Assembly (NCBI GenBank): GCA_027485405.1
Contig: JAIXRB010000176.1
Coordinates: 1 to 7,238, forward strand
DNA length: 7,238 bases
Origin: Leptospiraceae bacterium
GTDB taxonomy: Bacteria; Spirochaetota; Leptospiria; Leptospirales; Leptospiraceae
Direction: 5' to 3'
This document shows positions 1 to 6,261 of the stretch, in pieces; position 1 is the first letter of the stretch, and each line of letters begins with the position of its first letter. The notes under the pieces are model-generated. The model was not told the DNA's origin, did no database searches, and saw only the letters and a list, made by a program, of their open reading frames with translations. Made by a program: the position numbers and the translations under genes.

Positions 1-593
1 AGATGCTTGGAGTCTTTTTAAGCCTTCATCTTTGTTGATTTCTTCTTCGGATAGGTTTTCCAGAGCAGGAACCCGAGGTGAGAACGCAACAGAGCCATCA
101 ACTACTTTTACTTTATCACCTGTTTTGCCTTCACCAGACTCAACGATAAACGATGTTCCGCGCACACCCGCGATCGCGGTTGGAGTTACGACTGAAAAGT
201 TGTCTTGTTTTTGTGCTTTGTTGACTTTGGCGAAGACTTTTCCTGAGACCAGAGCAATCTGTGTGTCGGTCGATCCGTTTCCGTCTGAGAAAGCTTTGAA
301 AAATCAATTTGAGATTTAGGAGAGATTCGAACACTGGACCCGTCAGGGAACTGGATGTCTACTTTTCCGTTGTCTCCTGTAACGATGTTATCACCCGTTT
401 TCAGAGAAGTTCCAAGCTGAGCTTTTTCTTCCGTTTGGTCAGCATGGCGAACTTTTGAGTCACCGACGGCAAAAACGACGACTGCGGAAAGACCTTCTGG
501 GCCTTTTTCGACGGTAGAAACATCCGATTCTGGTTTTTTGCAAAATTGTAGGGAAAGCATGGAAAGAGCGATGATCGTAATTTTAAGTTTCAT
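1..593 (-). pseudogene. FecR-domain lipoprotein, frameshifted and cut by the window edge
   Basis: The gene reads leftward from ATG at 593-591. Residues 1-18 look like a lipoprotein signal peptide: MKLK, a hydrophobic stretch, then LSLQFC with Cys18 as the lipidation site. The lipobox is loose, as is common in spirochetes. Residues 40-100 contain the start of a FecR-type fold (GTSLKTGDNIVTGDNGKVDI and GSSVRISPKSQIDFSKLSQ). After Gln103 this frame turns into junk and stops at 188-186. The remaining FecR core is in another frame from about 285 down to position 1 and stays open to the edge: ALVSGKVFAKV, then NFSVVTPTAIAGVRGTSF, then KVKVVDGSVAFSPR. Restoring one G (CAGACGG to CAGGACGG) would join the halves as SQDGNGSTDTQ. 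FecR-domain proteins in this lineage are usually envelope lipoproteins of unknown role, not proven iron regulators. The break could be a real mutation or a sequencing error. Family call about 0.85; intact function doubtful as written. Confidence 0.8.
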
Positions 594-632
594 GGGGGAT
601 GCCTGTAGTCTTAGATTTGTCCTTTTGTACTT

Positions 633-661
633 ACTACAATCGGTAGCATTCTTCTTTGCAA
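633..661 (-). promoter_or_regulatory. Candidate promoter of the fecR-like gene
   Basis: On the minus strand a -35-like TTGCAA (661-656) is followed after 17 bases by a -10-like TGTAGT (638-633). This would start transcription about 33 bases before the ATG. Both boxes match the sigma-70 consensus at only four of six positions, and no clear Shine-Dalgarno precedes the ATG (ATCCCCC comes just before it). On the other strand, upstream of the gene at 792, TTGAAG (744-749) and TATTTT (764-769) are too close together to be convincing, so I do not assign that promoter. Confidence 0.22.
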
Positions 662-791
662 ACAGAGCGAATTTTTTAGCAAAAACGAATGATTCTGTAA
701 AAATCTCTCAGATTAGAGAAAAGAGCAACTGAATTTTTGCTTTTTGAAGTAGCCAAACGGGTCTATTTTGTAGCAAATTGCAAGGAACCCC

Positions 792-2114
792 ATGACTGAA
801 TCCACAGCCCTCCTCCAAAGACCTCCTTCTAGCCTGGAACTCTTGGAAGAGATGGAAAGAGACTACAAAGACCTACCCCTGGAGGCTATACTTAAGCAAG
901 ACATACTCAGGCAAGGCATCCATTTTCTAAAAGAGTCCTTCTCCATTGGAAAACCCTACAAAAGCAAAGACTACTTTATCTTTTCCTTTGACCATATCCC
1001 ACTCAAAGATCTGCAGGATGGTGCTGACACCCTCGCTCCGGAGGAAATCCGCATTTCGGGTGGTCATTTCCAATTGAAAGACACTGTGATCAGCACTCGA
1101 AACAACCCCCACTCTCCATACAAAATGACGTTAGTCGACGGAAAGCCAACACTTAAACTGGGTGAGACTTCCGTAGGAACAGCAGAATACCCACCCATTC
1201 CTAGTTGGTACCGTCACAAAACAGCATCTGGAAAATTACCGGGTGAAGTGGCTCCTGTAATCGAATGGGGCTACTTAATTTATCTAACCGTGTTCAGAAA
1301 TTGCCAATACTTTGGCAAAGACGAAGAATGTGCGTTTTGCGATATCAATCACAACTACCGCCAACAAAAAGGTGCTGGTAGACCTTATACGGGTGTTAAA
1401 GACTTAGAAGACATACTCGAAGTTTTTTCTTGGATCGATGCCGAAGACCAAATAGCAAAGGTCTATACGATCACTGGCGGTTCTGTTCTCACCAACCTAA
1501 AGAAAAAGTCCGAAGTCGATTTTTATTTGCAATACCCAGAGGCTATCGAATCCAGATTTCCAGGAAGGTGGATGGGTAAGCTCGTGGCTCAAGCCTTTGA
1601 AAAAGAAGACTGCCAAAAGTTCAAAGATGTCGGAGTTAAAATCTACCACCCCAATTACGAAGTCTGGGACAAAGCTCTTTTTGAAAAAATCTGCCCTGGA
1701 AAAACAAGTTGGATTGGTAGGGACAACTGGATCCGACGAGTTGTCGATTCTGCCGAGGTGTTTGGTCCTGAACATGTGATCCCAAATTTCGTAGGTGGAG
1801 TTGAGCTCTCCGTTCCTTATGGCTTTGCAACCGTAAAAGAAGCCATTCAGTCGACCAAGGAAGGTTTGGATTTTTTCATGTCAAAAGGGATTGTACCTCG
1901 GTTTACAGCTTGGTGCCCCGAGCCCTTTACCACCTTAGGCCAACAAGCGGGACCTCCTTTGGTTTACTTTTGTGAGTTGTTACGTGCTTGGAAAGAAACC
2001 TTTGAATTGTACAATTTGCCAGTGCCACCTGGTTATGGAGAACCAGGAGTTGGAAAAGCTGTGTTTTCTGTTTCAGCTTTTATGGATGTGATTGGCTACA
2101 AAGGAAGAAGTTAA
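792..2114 (+). CDS. Radical-SAM-like protein with atypical CX8CX2C cluster, function unknown
   Basis: This is a 440-residue protein. The ATG is preceded by AAGGA (782-786) at 5-base spacing. An N-terminal region of about 160 residues, predicted mixed alpha/beta, precedes the cysteine cluster at Cys171, Cys180 and Cys183 (FRNCQYFGKDEECAFCDI). Radical SAM enzymes normally carry CX3CX2C; here the first gap is eight residues. Other radical SAM signs are present: an aromatic before the last Cys (AFC), a TITGG strand at 226-230 in the place of the SAM-contacting GGE motif, and a later TIM-barrel-like series (KIYHPNYEVWD at 283-293, then FVGGVEL at 333-339). The likely chemistry is 5'-deoxyadenosyl radical formation on a 4Fe-4S cluster. 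The substrate is not evident. It forms a tight operon with the downstream sensor phosphatase, which overlaps its stop codon. I do not recognise a named subfamily. Some members linked to nitrilase clusters (MSMEG_0568 type) may have a similar spacing, but I cannot confirm that. Confidence 0.85.
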   Translation: MTESTALLQRPPSSLELLEEMERDYKDLPLEAILKQDILRQGIHFLKESFSIGKPYKSKDYFIFSFDHIPLKDLQDGADTLAPEEIRISGGHFQLKDTVISTRNNPHSPYKMTLVDGKPTLKLGETSVGTAEYPPIPSWYRHKTASGKLPGEVAPVIEWGYLIYLTVFRNCQYFGKDEECAFCDINHNYRQQKGAGRPYTGVKDLEDILEVFSWIDAEDQIAKVYTITGGSVLTNLKKKSEVDFYLQYPEAIESRFPGRWMGKLVAQAFEKEDCQKFKDVGVKIYHPNYEVWDKALFEKICPGKTSWIGRDNWIRRVVDSAEVFGPEHVIPNFVGGVELSVPYGFATVKEAIQSTKEGLDFFMSKGIVPRFTAWCPEPFTTLGQQAGPPLVYFCELLRAWKETFELYNLPVPPGYGEPGVGKAVFSVSAFMDVIGYKGRS

Positions 2115-2116
2115 TT
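2101..2116 (+). promoter_or_regulatory. Shine-Dalgarno and ATT start of the sensor phosphatase, overlapping the upstream stop
   Basis: AAGGA at 2101-2105 lies inside the last codons of the radical SAM gene. Eight bases later comes ATT at 2114-2116, sharing its A with the TAA stop (2112-2114) in the string TAATT. This is the layout of the common TAATG coupling signal with G replaced by T. The ATT frame continues without a stop into a clear signal peptide. No ATG, GTG or TTG lies in frame between here and the TTG at 2156, which has only pyrimidine-rich sequence before it. AUU initiation is known but rare (infC is the classic case). A base error in an ATG is the other explanation. Confidence 0.6.
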
Positions 2117-4195
2117 TTCCCTAAACTAAACCTATTTGCTTTTCTTTTCCTTTGTTTGGCAACAATCGGTTGTTCTGAGACAAACTATGTCCAAGCAAAA
2201 CTAGAGAAAGGAGTTTTAGACTTACGAACCTTGCCCTTTGATGAAAACCATCGAATTGAGTTAGATGGTGAATGGAAGTTCTTCTACGAAAAATTTTTAA
2301 ATCCAGCCTTAAGTGATACTCTTTCCATGGAGCCAGATACTTATATCAATGTCCCTGAATCTTGGCAGGGCAAAGAAATCTCTGGGCGGATTTTACCCCG
2401 AAGTGGTTATGCGACCTTTCAGATGCACTTGTTTCTCTCAGAGGAGGCAAGGCAAGAAGAATGGCGGATTCTAATTCCAGACATTGCCTCAAGCTACAGG
2501 TTCTATATCGATGGAGTTTTGGTAAGTCAGATGGGGGAGCCTTCCAGTGATCCTGCTTTGGACGAAAGTAAAATAAAGCGAAGGCTCATTACATTCTCCC
2601 CGAAACGAGAGAGAACCGAATTTCTGTTTCATATTTCCAATTACGAAAACAATTTTGGTGGATTTTGGGAGATTCCAGTTCTCGCCCCAAAAGGAATTTT
2701 GGAAAGAGACAATGTCATTGGGACTGCGAGAGAGTTGTTTCTCTTAGGTGCTCTTTTGATTATGGGACTTTACCATTTTGGGCTTTTTTACTTTCGACAA
2801 AAAGAAAAACCGATTCTTTTCTTTGCTACATTTTGTCTTTTGATTGGAATCCGAGTGGGGCTAACGGGGAGTAGGTACTTTTTAGAAGTATATCCCAATT
2901 TTCCTTGGGGCATGGCATTTCGCTTAGAATTTGCCTCTTATTACTTTGCAACGACTTCCTTTTTACTCTTTATCCATTATTTGTTTCACGAAGATTCAAA
3001 CAAACGAATTGTCAAGTTGCTAGTTTTTTTGACGATCCCTTTCTATTTTAGCTTATTGTTCCCTACTTCGTACTACACCTATTTGGTTTTTGGTTACCAA
3101 GCTTTGTCTTTTGCCATCATCGTATACTCTCTCTATTTGAATGGCAAAGCAATTAAGAACAAAAGAGAAAACGCTTACTTGTTTCTATTTGGAGTTGGAA
3201 TTCTAGCCTCCGGAGTGGCTTACGATATTATCCAACATTCATCCAACTTGAGGGCCCTAAGTTTAACACCATACGCACTACTCTGCTTTATCTTTACGCA
3301 AGCCCTTATTCTATCCAATCGAATTGCAAACGCCTTTTCCAATTCTGAACATTTAACAGATAGTTTGAGGATTTCAAATGAGTCTTTGACCGCACTCACC
3401 GAAAGCCTTGAAACAAAAGTAGAGGAGCGCACAAGCGAACTAAACAAGACTTTGCAAAGATTAAAAAAAGATTTAACTATTGCGAAGCGGATCCAATCCA
3501 AAATCCTACCAGACCCCAGCTTGGAATTTCCAGAGCTCAAAGTTTCGGTCTATTTTTTTCCAAGAGACGAAGTCGGCGGAGATTTTTATGATTACTTCTT
3601 GGTGCAAGAAGGCGTCATTCGACTCTTTTTAGCAGATGCCACAGGACATGGAATCCAAGCCGGGCTCTATACCATGGCAATCAAATCCGAATATGAATCC
3701 ATAAAGAGAATTCTAACTAAGACAGATGATCTTTTGAAACATTTGAATACAAAGATTCAGACCAAATTTATGGGCTTAAAAATGGTTTTTTCATGCATAG
3801 TGATCGATTTAGATCTCAACAAAGGAAAGCTATACTACAGTTCCGCTGGCCATCTAAAACAAGTTTTCTTTCACAACGGAAAACCTCTAGCATTAGAGAG
3901 ATCGGGAAACATAATTGGACTTAAGCGAATCCAGGAATTTGGACACCAAGAGCTAGATTTTACTCCTGGAGATCGCATTTATCTCTATACAGACGGGATC
4001 AGCGAACAAAAGAATGAACAGCGCGTAGAATACGGAGAAGATCGGATTTTATCAGTCCTGCAAGCGAACTTAGACGAATCTCTTGAAAAATCAGTTGGCC
4101 ATCTCATTGGAGATTTGGGCGAGTTCCAGGGAAATGCCGACCAAGAAGATGATGAGTCCCTTTTGGCTGTGGAATGGAAAAAACAACCTGAGTAA
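2114..4195 (+). CDS. 7TMR-DISM sensor with C-terminal SpoIIE/PP2C serine phosphatase
   Basis: A membrane receptor that probably senses an extracytoplasmic ligand and controls a cytoplasmic protein phosphatase. From the ATT start (693 residues): a signal peptide with KLNLFAFLFLCLATIGC, Cys20 as possible lipid site; a beta-rich extracytoplasmic domain at about 34-195 (IELDGEWKFF, YRFYIDG, GGFWEIP); seven hydrophobic segments at about 205-227, 233-252, 269-291, 299-321, 323-343, 354-374 and 384-404; a coiled coil at about 409-464; and a PP2C/SpoIIE domain at about 470-689. Metal-binding motifs are complete: DEVGGDFYD (485-493), DATGHG (508-513), SSAGH (576-580), YTDG (625-628) and a C-terminal DD (679-680), so the phosphatase should be active. 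Such enzymes usually act on an anti-anti-sigma (STAS) partner, but none is encoded here. It is translationally coupled to the radical SAM gene. If translation began at TTG 2156 instead (679 residues), the signal peptide would lose its hydrophobic core, so I prefer 2114. Confidence 0.9.
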   Translation: MFPKLNLFAFLFLCLATIGCSETNYVQAKLEKGVLDLRTLPFDENHRIELDGEWKFFYEKFLNPALSDTLSMEPDTYINVPESWQGKEISGRILPRSGYATFQMHLFLSEEARQEEWRILIPDIASSYRFYIDGVLVSQMGEPSSDPALDESKIKRRLITFSPKRERTEFLFHISNYENNFGGFWEIPVLAPKGILERDNVIGTARELFLLGALLIMGLYHFGLFYFRQKEKPILFFATFCLLIGIRVGLTGSRYFLEVYPNFPWGMAFRLEFASYYFATTSFLLFIHYLFHEDSNKRIVKLLVFLTIPFYFSLLFPTSYYTYLVFGYQALSFAIIVYSLYLNGKAIKNKRENAYLFLFGVGILASGVAYDIIQHSSNLRALSLTPYALLCFIFTQALILSNRIANAFSNSEHLTDSLRISNESLTALTESLETKVEERTSELNKTLQRLKKDLTIAKRIQSKILPDPSLEFPELKVSVYFFPRDEVGGDFYDYFLVQEGVIRLFLADATGHGIQAGLYTMAIKSEYESIKRILTKTDDLLKHLNTKIQTKFMGLKMVFSCIVIDLDLNKGKLYYSSAGHLKQVFFHNGKPLALERSGNIIGLKRIQEFGHQELDFTPGDRIYLYTDGISEQKNEQRVEYGEDRILSVLQANLDESLEKSVGHLIGDLGEFQGNADQEDDESLLAVEWKKQPE

Positions 4196-4227
4196 ACCTT
4201 AGCTTTGAGCTAAAGATTCTTCTCTAT

Positions 4228-4258
4228 TTGACAAAAATCGAACCATGAAAAAGCTAGT
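4228..4258 (+). promoter_or_regulatory. Candidate promoter of tRNA-Phe
   Basis: A perfect -35 hexamer TTGACA (4228-4233) lies 34 bases before the mature tRNA 5' end. No good -10 is seen at the ideal distance; the best are GCTAGT (4253-4258, 19-base spacing) and AAGCTA (4251-4256, 17-base spacing). The position fits a promoter with a very short leader, so the assignment rests on the -35 and the location. Confidence 0.4.
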
Positions 4259-4267
4259 TGTATCCAA

Positions 4268-4340
<73 letters not shown>

Positions 4341-4353
4341 AGGATAAACCTCT

Positions 4354-4602
4354 TTACTTCCCTGCTTCTTTTTTCCTTTCTTCTCCCATTGTCCAAAGTC
4401 CTAAAAATTCATTGTCTTCCACTTTTTTACAAAGTTCAGGCTTGTAGAGTTTTTTGACAGGAGGCTTAGGGTAGATATGGATTTCATCGTTGTCTGGAAT
4501 GAAAGTTAACATGCGCAAAATGGTATCTTCCCCTTCGATTTCATACATGGTGTAGGACATCCCTTTCGACGGAATGATTTGTGAAGTTTCGAGATATTTC
4601 AT
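4354..4602 (-). CDS. Small conserved-type hypothetical protein
   Basis: An 82-residue, soluble, charged protein with no signal peptide or membrane segment. Visible features are MKYLETSQIIPSKGMSYTM at the start, a middle EGEDTILRMLTFIP, a proline-rich IYPKPPVKKLYKPE with a single Cys after it, and a basic tail. I recognise no domain. It is the only long open frame on this strand here and its residue use looks like real protein, so I believe it is expressed. AGGAG lies 11 bases before the ATG, slightly far and inside a hairpin. The frame stays open upstream (FSPWDFGIGDKSY before the ATG) to a TGA at 4650-4648, but contains no standard start, so either the ATG at 4602 is right or an upstream N-terminus has been lost. 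It stands alone, convergent with tRNA-Phe, with no operon partner. Confidence 0.7.
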   Translation of the reverse strand: MKYLETSQIIPSKGMSYTMYEIEGEDTILRMLTFIPDNDEIHIYPKPPVKKLYKPELCKKVEDNEFLGLWTMGEERKKEAGK

Positions 4603-4620
4603 ATAGGATTTGTCTCCTAT
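4603..4620 (-). promoter_or_regulatory. Hairpin holding the Shine-Dalgarno of the small hypothetical gene
   Basis: Directly before the ATG, the minus strand reads ATAGGA-GACAAA-TCCTAT: a perfect 6-base stem with a 6-base loop. The AGGA of the ribosome binding site is in the 5' arm. In RNA this could limit ribosome access and act as a simple translational brake. The stem is short and A/U-rich, so it may be only marginally stable. Confidence 0.35.
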
Positions 4621-4901
4621 GCCAAAATCCCACGGGGAGAAAACTTTTCATCCTTTGTTTTGGAAAGTTTCAGCTGAATATGAGTAAAATTTGATTCGCC
4701 GTTTAACGGATTAAATATTATGGACTGCTTTGGCTTTTTCAAATTCAAGAACGGCTTCCCCGACGACGACCAGATCTAGAACATCTACAACTGCCGCGGC
4801 AAGGTATTTCACAGAAAACTAATCTGAGTCCCTCCTTTTTAGCGGGGATGGTTTCTCAAAAAAAAAATTCTAAAGTTTTTTTAAAAACTCAGAAAAAAAA
4901 C
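4621..4901. other. Intergenic region without a convincing gene
   Basis: No long open frame or recognisable RNA lies here. Items seen: a small palindrome CCGTTTAACGG (4699-4709); a GTG-started minus-strand open frame of 33 codons at 4812-4711, closed by a TAG just upstream and lacking a Shine-Dalgarno, perhaps a gene remnant; and an A/T-tract block at 4858-4900 (A10, then AGTTTTTTTAAAAACT as a near-palindrome, then A8). The A8 run abuts the coaE -35 region and could act as an UP element. The tracts could also act as a weak terminator on the minus strand. Confidence 0.5.
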
Positions 4902-4932
4902 TTGTACTCTTAGCCTAAAATTATGCTATAAG
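4902..4932 (+). promoter_or_regulatory. Extended -10 promoter of coaE
   Basis: TGCTATAAG (4924-4932) is a near-perfect extended -10 element (TGn then five of six bases of TATAAT). A weak -35 TTGTAC (4902-4907) lies 19 bases before it and a run of eight A precedes that. Transcription would start near 4939. That is downstream of the GTG at 4937, which argues against using that codon as the coaE start. Confidence 0.55.
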
Positions 4933-4963
4933 CCTTGTGGGCAAAATTCGCAAGGGAATCACA

Positions 4964-5563
4964 GTGGTAGGCATCACAGGTGCTATTGGAGCGGGGAAGA
5001 GTACCGCTCTCGCTCTGTTCAAAGAACTGGGAGCCTTTCCCATTAGTTCTGATGCCATTGCCCGCAGTTTTAGTGATTCCAATTCCCCTATTTTACCAGA
5101 ACTAAAAGAAATTCTAGGCGACTCCATTCTAGATTCATCTGGAAACGTAGACAGAGCTAAAATCGCCGAAATCATTTTCCAAGACCAAGCAAAACTAAAA
5201 GCTCTGGAAGCTTTGATCCACCCAAAAGTTCGACAAAAATTCCTAGATCAAATCGAAGCCCTGCCGAACCAAACCGTTGTCGCATGGGAAGCTCCGCTTC
5301 TCTTTGAAACGGATGCTCATACTATCTGTGACCATACCATCTGCATCGGACTAGAAGAAGATGCTTCTTGGAAACGAGTGGAGTCTCGCGGAGGAATGAC
5401 CGAAGCAGATTTCCGCAATCGATGGAAAGCGCAGATGCCCATATCCGAAAAAGCCAGAAGAGCGAGTTTTGCACTTTGGAACATTGGCACCAAACAAGAT
5501 TTAAAAGAGAAATTGGAATCATTTTTAAGCGAGAAGAAAATATTCATTAAGGGGATTGTATGA
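4964..5563 (+). CDS. coaE: Dephospho-CoA kinase
   Basis: Phosphorylates the 3'-hydroxyl of the ribose in dephospho-CoA with ATP, the last step of coenzyme A synthesis, in the cytoplasm. From GTG 4964 (199 residues, normal for CoaE): P-loop GAIGAGKST at 6-14; SSDAIAR at 28-34, in place of the usual DADxIAR; NVDRAKIAEIIF, then the hallmark LIHPKVR with His-Pro at 86-87; APLLFE at 110-115; and the lid region RVESRGGMTEADFRNRW at 138-154. The C-terminal AD-x-VI-x-N motif is changed to SFALWN. I choose GTG 4964 because AAGGGA (4952-4957) sits six bases before it and the likely transcript begins near 4939. GTG 4937, nine codons upstream in frame, has no Shine-Dalgarno and would lie outside that transcript. 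The last four bases (ATGA) overlap the next gene. Family call is firm; the start is less so. Confidence 0.92.
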   Translation: MVGITGAIGAGKSTALALFKELGAFPISSDAIARSFSDSNSPILPELKEILGDSILDSSGNVDRAKIAEIIFQDQAKLKALEALIHPKVRQKFLDQIEALPNQTVVAWEAPLLFETDAHTICDHTICIGLEEDASWKRVESRGGMTEADFRNRWKAQMPISEKARRASFALWNIGTKQDLKEKLESFLSEKKIFIKGIV

Positions 5564-6123
5564 AAGAAAGGTCTTATTTTGTAGTTGGGTTCACCTATCC
5601 AAAGATTCTGGTCTGGACATTCACAAATTTATTGGTAATTAGCATTTTCTTTATACTTGGTTTTCATTTGGGAACAAAACAAAGCATTGCAAAACTGCCT
5701 GCCCCAAAACAAGAAGTGGTCACTACCCCAGAAGTTGTTAGTTCAGTAGTTCCAGAGGCACAACCGAGCTCAACAAACATAGTTTCTGTGGAACCCATGA
5801 TTCTAGAAACTTCAACTGCAAAAGACGAAGAAGAAGAAAGAGAGCGTGCCAAAAAAGAAATAGCAATCCCAGTTCAGGAGTTTGCTCTCCAGATTGGATC
5901 TTTCTCAAAGCGCGAGAAAGCACAGTCCTTCTTGGAAAAACTAGCAGTGTCCAATCCAAACTTTTTCAAATCCTCTAAAATCGTTCAAAGAAAAGGTAAG
6001 TATTCCATCCAAAGCCAAGAGGGCTCAGACAAAGAAACCCTACAAAAAACGCTCTCGCAGTTGAATTTGCCAGATTCAGTAAGAAAACACTCCTCCATCG
6101 TTTCAGCTTCCAAAAAATCCTAA
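5560..6123 (+). CDS. Membrane-anchored SPOR-domain protein (first copy)
   Basis: A 187-residue bitopic inner-membrane protein. A short cytoplasmic N-terminus (MKERSYFVVG...) is followed by one membrane segment at about 16-37, then a low-complexity, Pro/Val/Ser/Glu-rich periplasmic linker at 45-105 with an acidic-basic stretch EEEERERAKKE, and a SPOR-like domain from 107 (FALQIGSFSKREKAQSFLEK) to about 172. SPOR domains bind peptidoglycan glycan strands stripped of stem peptides and commonly mark division sites, so a role in cell-wall remodelling or division is inferred. Its ATG overlaps the coaE stop (ATGA), with AAGGGG five bases before it, so the two are translationally coupled. A strong terminator follows. 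It resembles the next gene at the N-terminus and in domain order. The exact cellular role is unknown. Confidence 0.8.
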   Translation: MKERSYFVVGFTYPKILVWTFTNLLVISIFFILGFHLGTKQSIAKLPAPKQEVVTTPEVVSSVVPEAQPSSTNIVSVEPMILETSTAKDEEEERERAKKEIAIPVQEFALQIGSFSKREKAQSFLEKLAVSNPNFFKSSKIVQRKGKYSIQSQEGSDKETLQKTLSQLNLPDSVRKHSSIVSASKKS

Positions 6124-6144
6124 TTCCTATTGTTCCTTGGCTTG

Positions 6145-6175
6145 GGCTTTTCCTTCGGGGGAAGCCTTTTTTTTT
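6145..6175 (+). terminator. Intrinsic terminator after coaE-SPOR operon
   Basis: GGCTTTTCC-TTCG-GGGGAAGCC folds into a 9-base stem (two G-U pairs) capped by a C(UUCG)G tetraloop, at 6145-6166. Nine T follow directly at 6167-6175. This is a textbook Rho-independent terminator on the plus strand, 21 bases after the stop of the first SPOR gene, and it separates that gene from the second SPOR gene. Confidence 0.93.
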
Positions 6176-6261
6176 ATCTGTTGGGCTTTTTCACCTAGGA
6201 CGATACTTAAAAAAGGAAAACCAATTTTCCCACTTCGCTGAACGAAAGAAAAGGAAATCGT

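Noticed and set aside
280..290. Programmed ribosomal frameshift in the fecR-like gene
   Set aside because: There is no slippery heptamer or internal Shine-Dalgarno at the junction, so a mutation or base error is more likely.
32..319. Plus-strand open frame of 95 codons
   Set aside because: It is the reverse-strand shadow of the FecR core, whose protein sequence on the minus strand is clearly coding.
538..732. Plus-strand open frame of 64 codons across the fecR start and intergenic region
   Set aside because: No ribosome binding site, biased composition (Phe/Leu/Ser), and it overlaps the lipoprotein signal peptide on the other strand.
2156..2158. TTG as start of the sensor phosphatase
   Set aside because: A pyrimidine-rich stretch precedes it with no Shine-Dalgarno, and starting here would remove most of an otherwise good signal peptide.
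3220..3540. Minus-strand open frame of 106 codons inside the sensor phosphatase
   Set aside because: It lies fully inside a domain-rich gene on the plus strand and shows no recognisable protein features.
4199..4213. TTAGCT-TTG-AGCTAA hairpin after the sensor phosphatase stop
   Set aside because: The stem is short and A/T-rich with a 3-base loop and no T run, so it is too weak to call a terminator.
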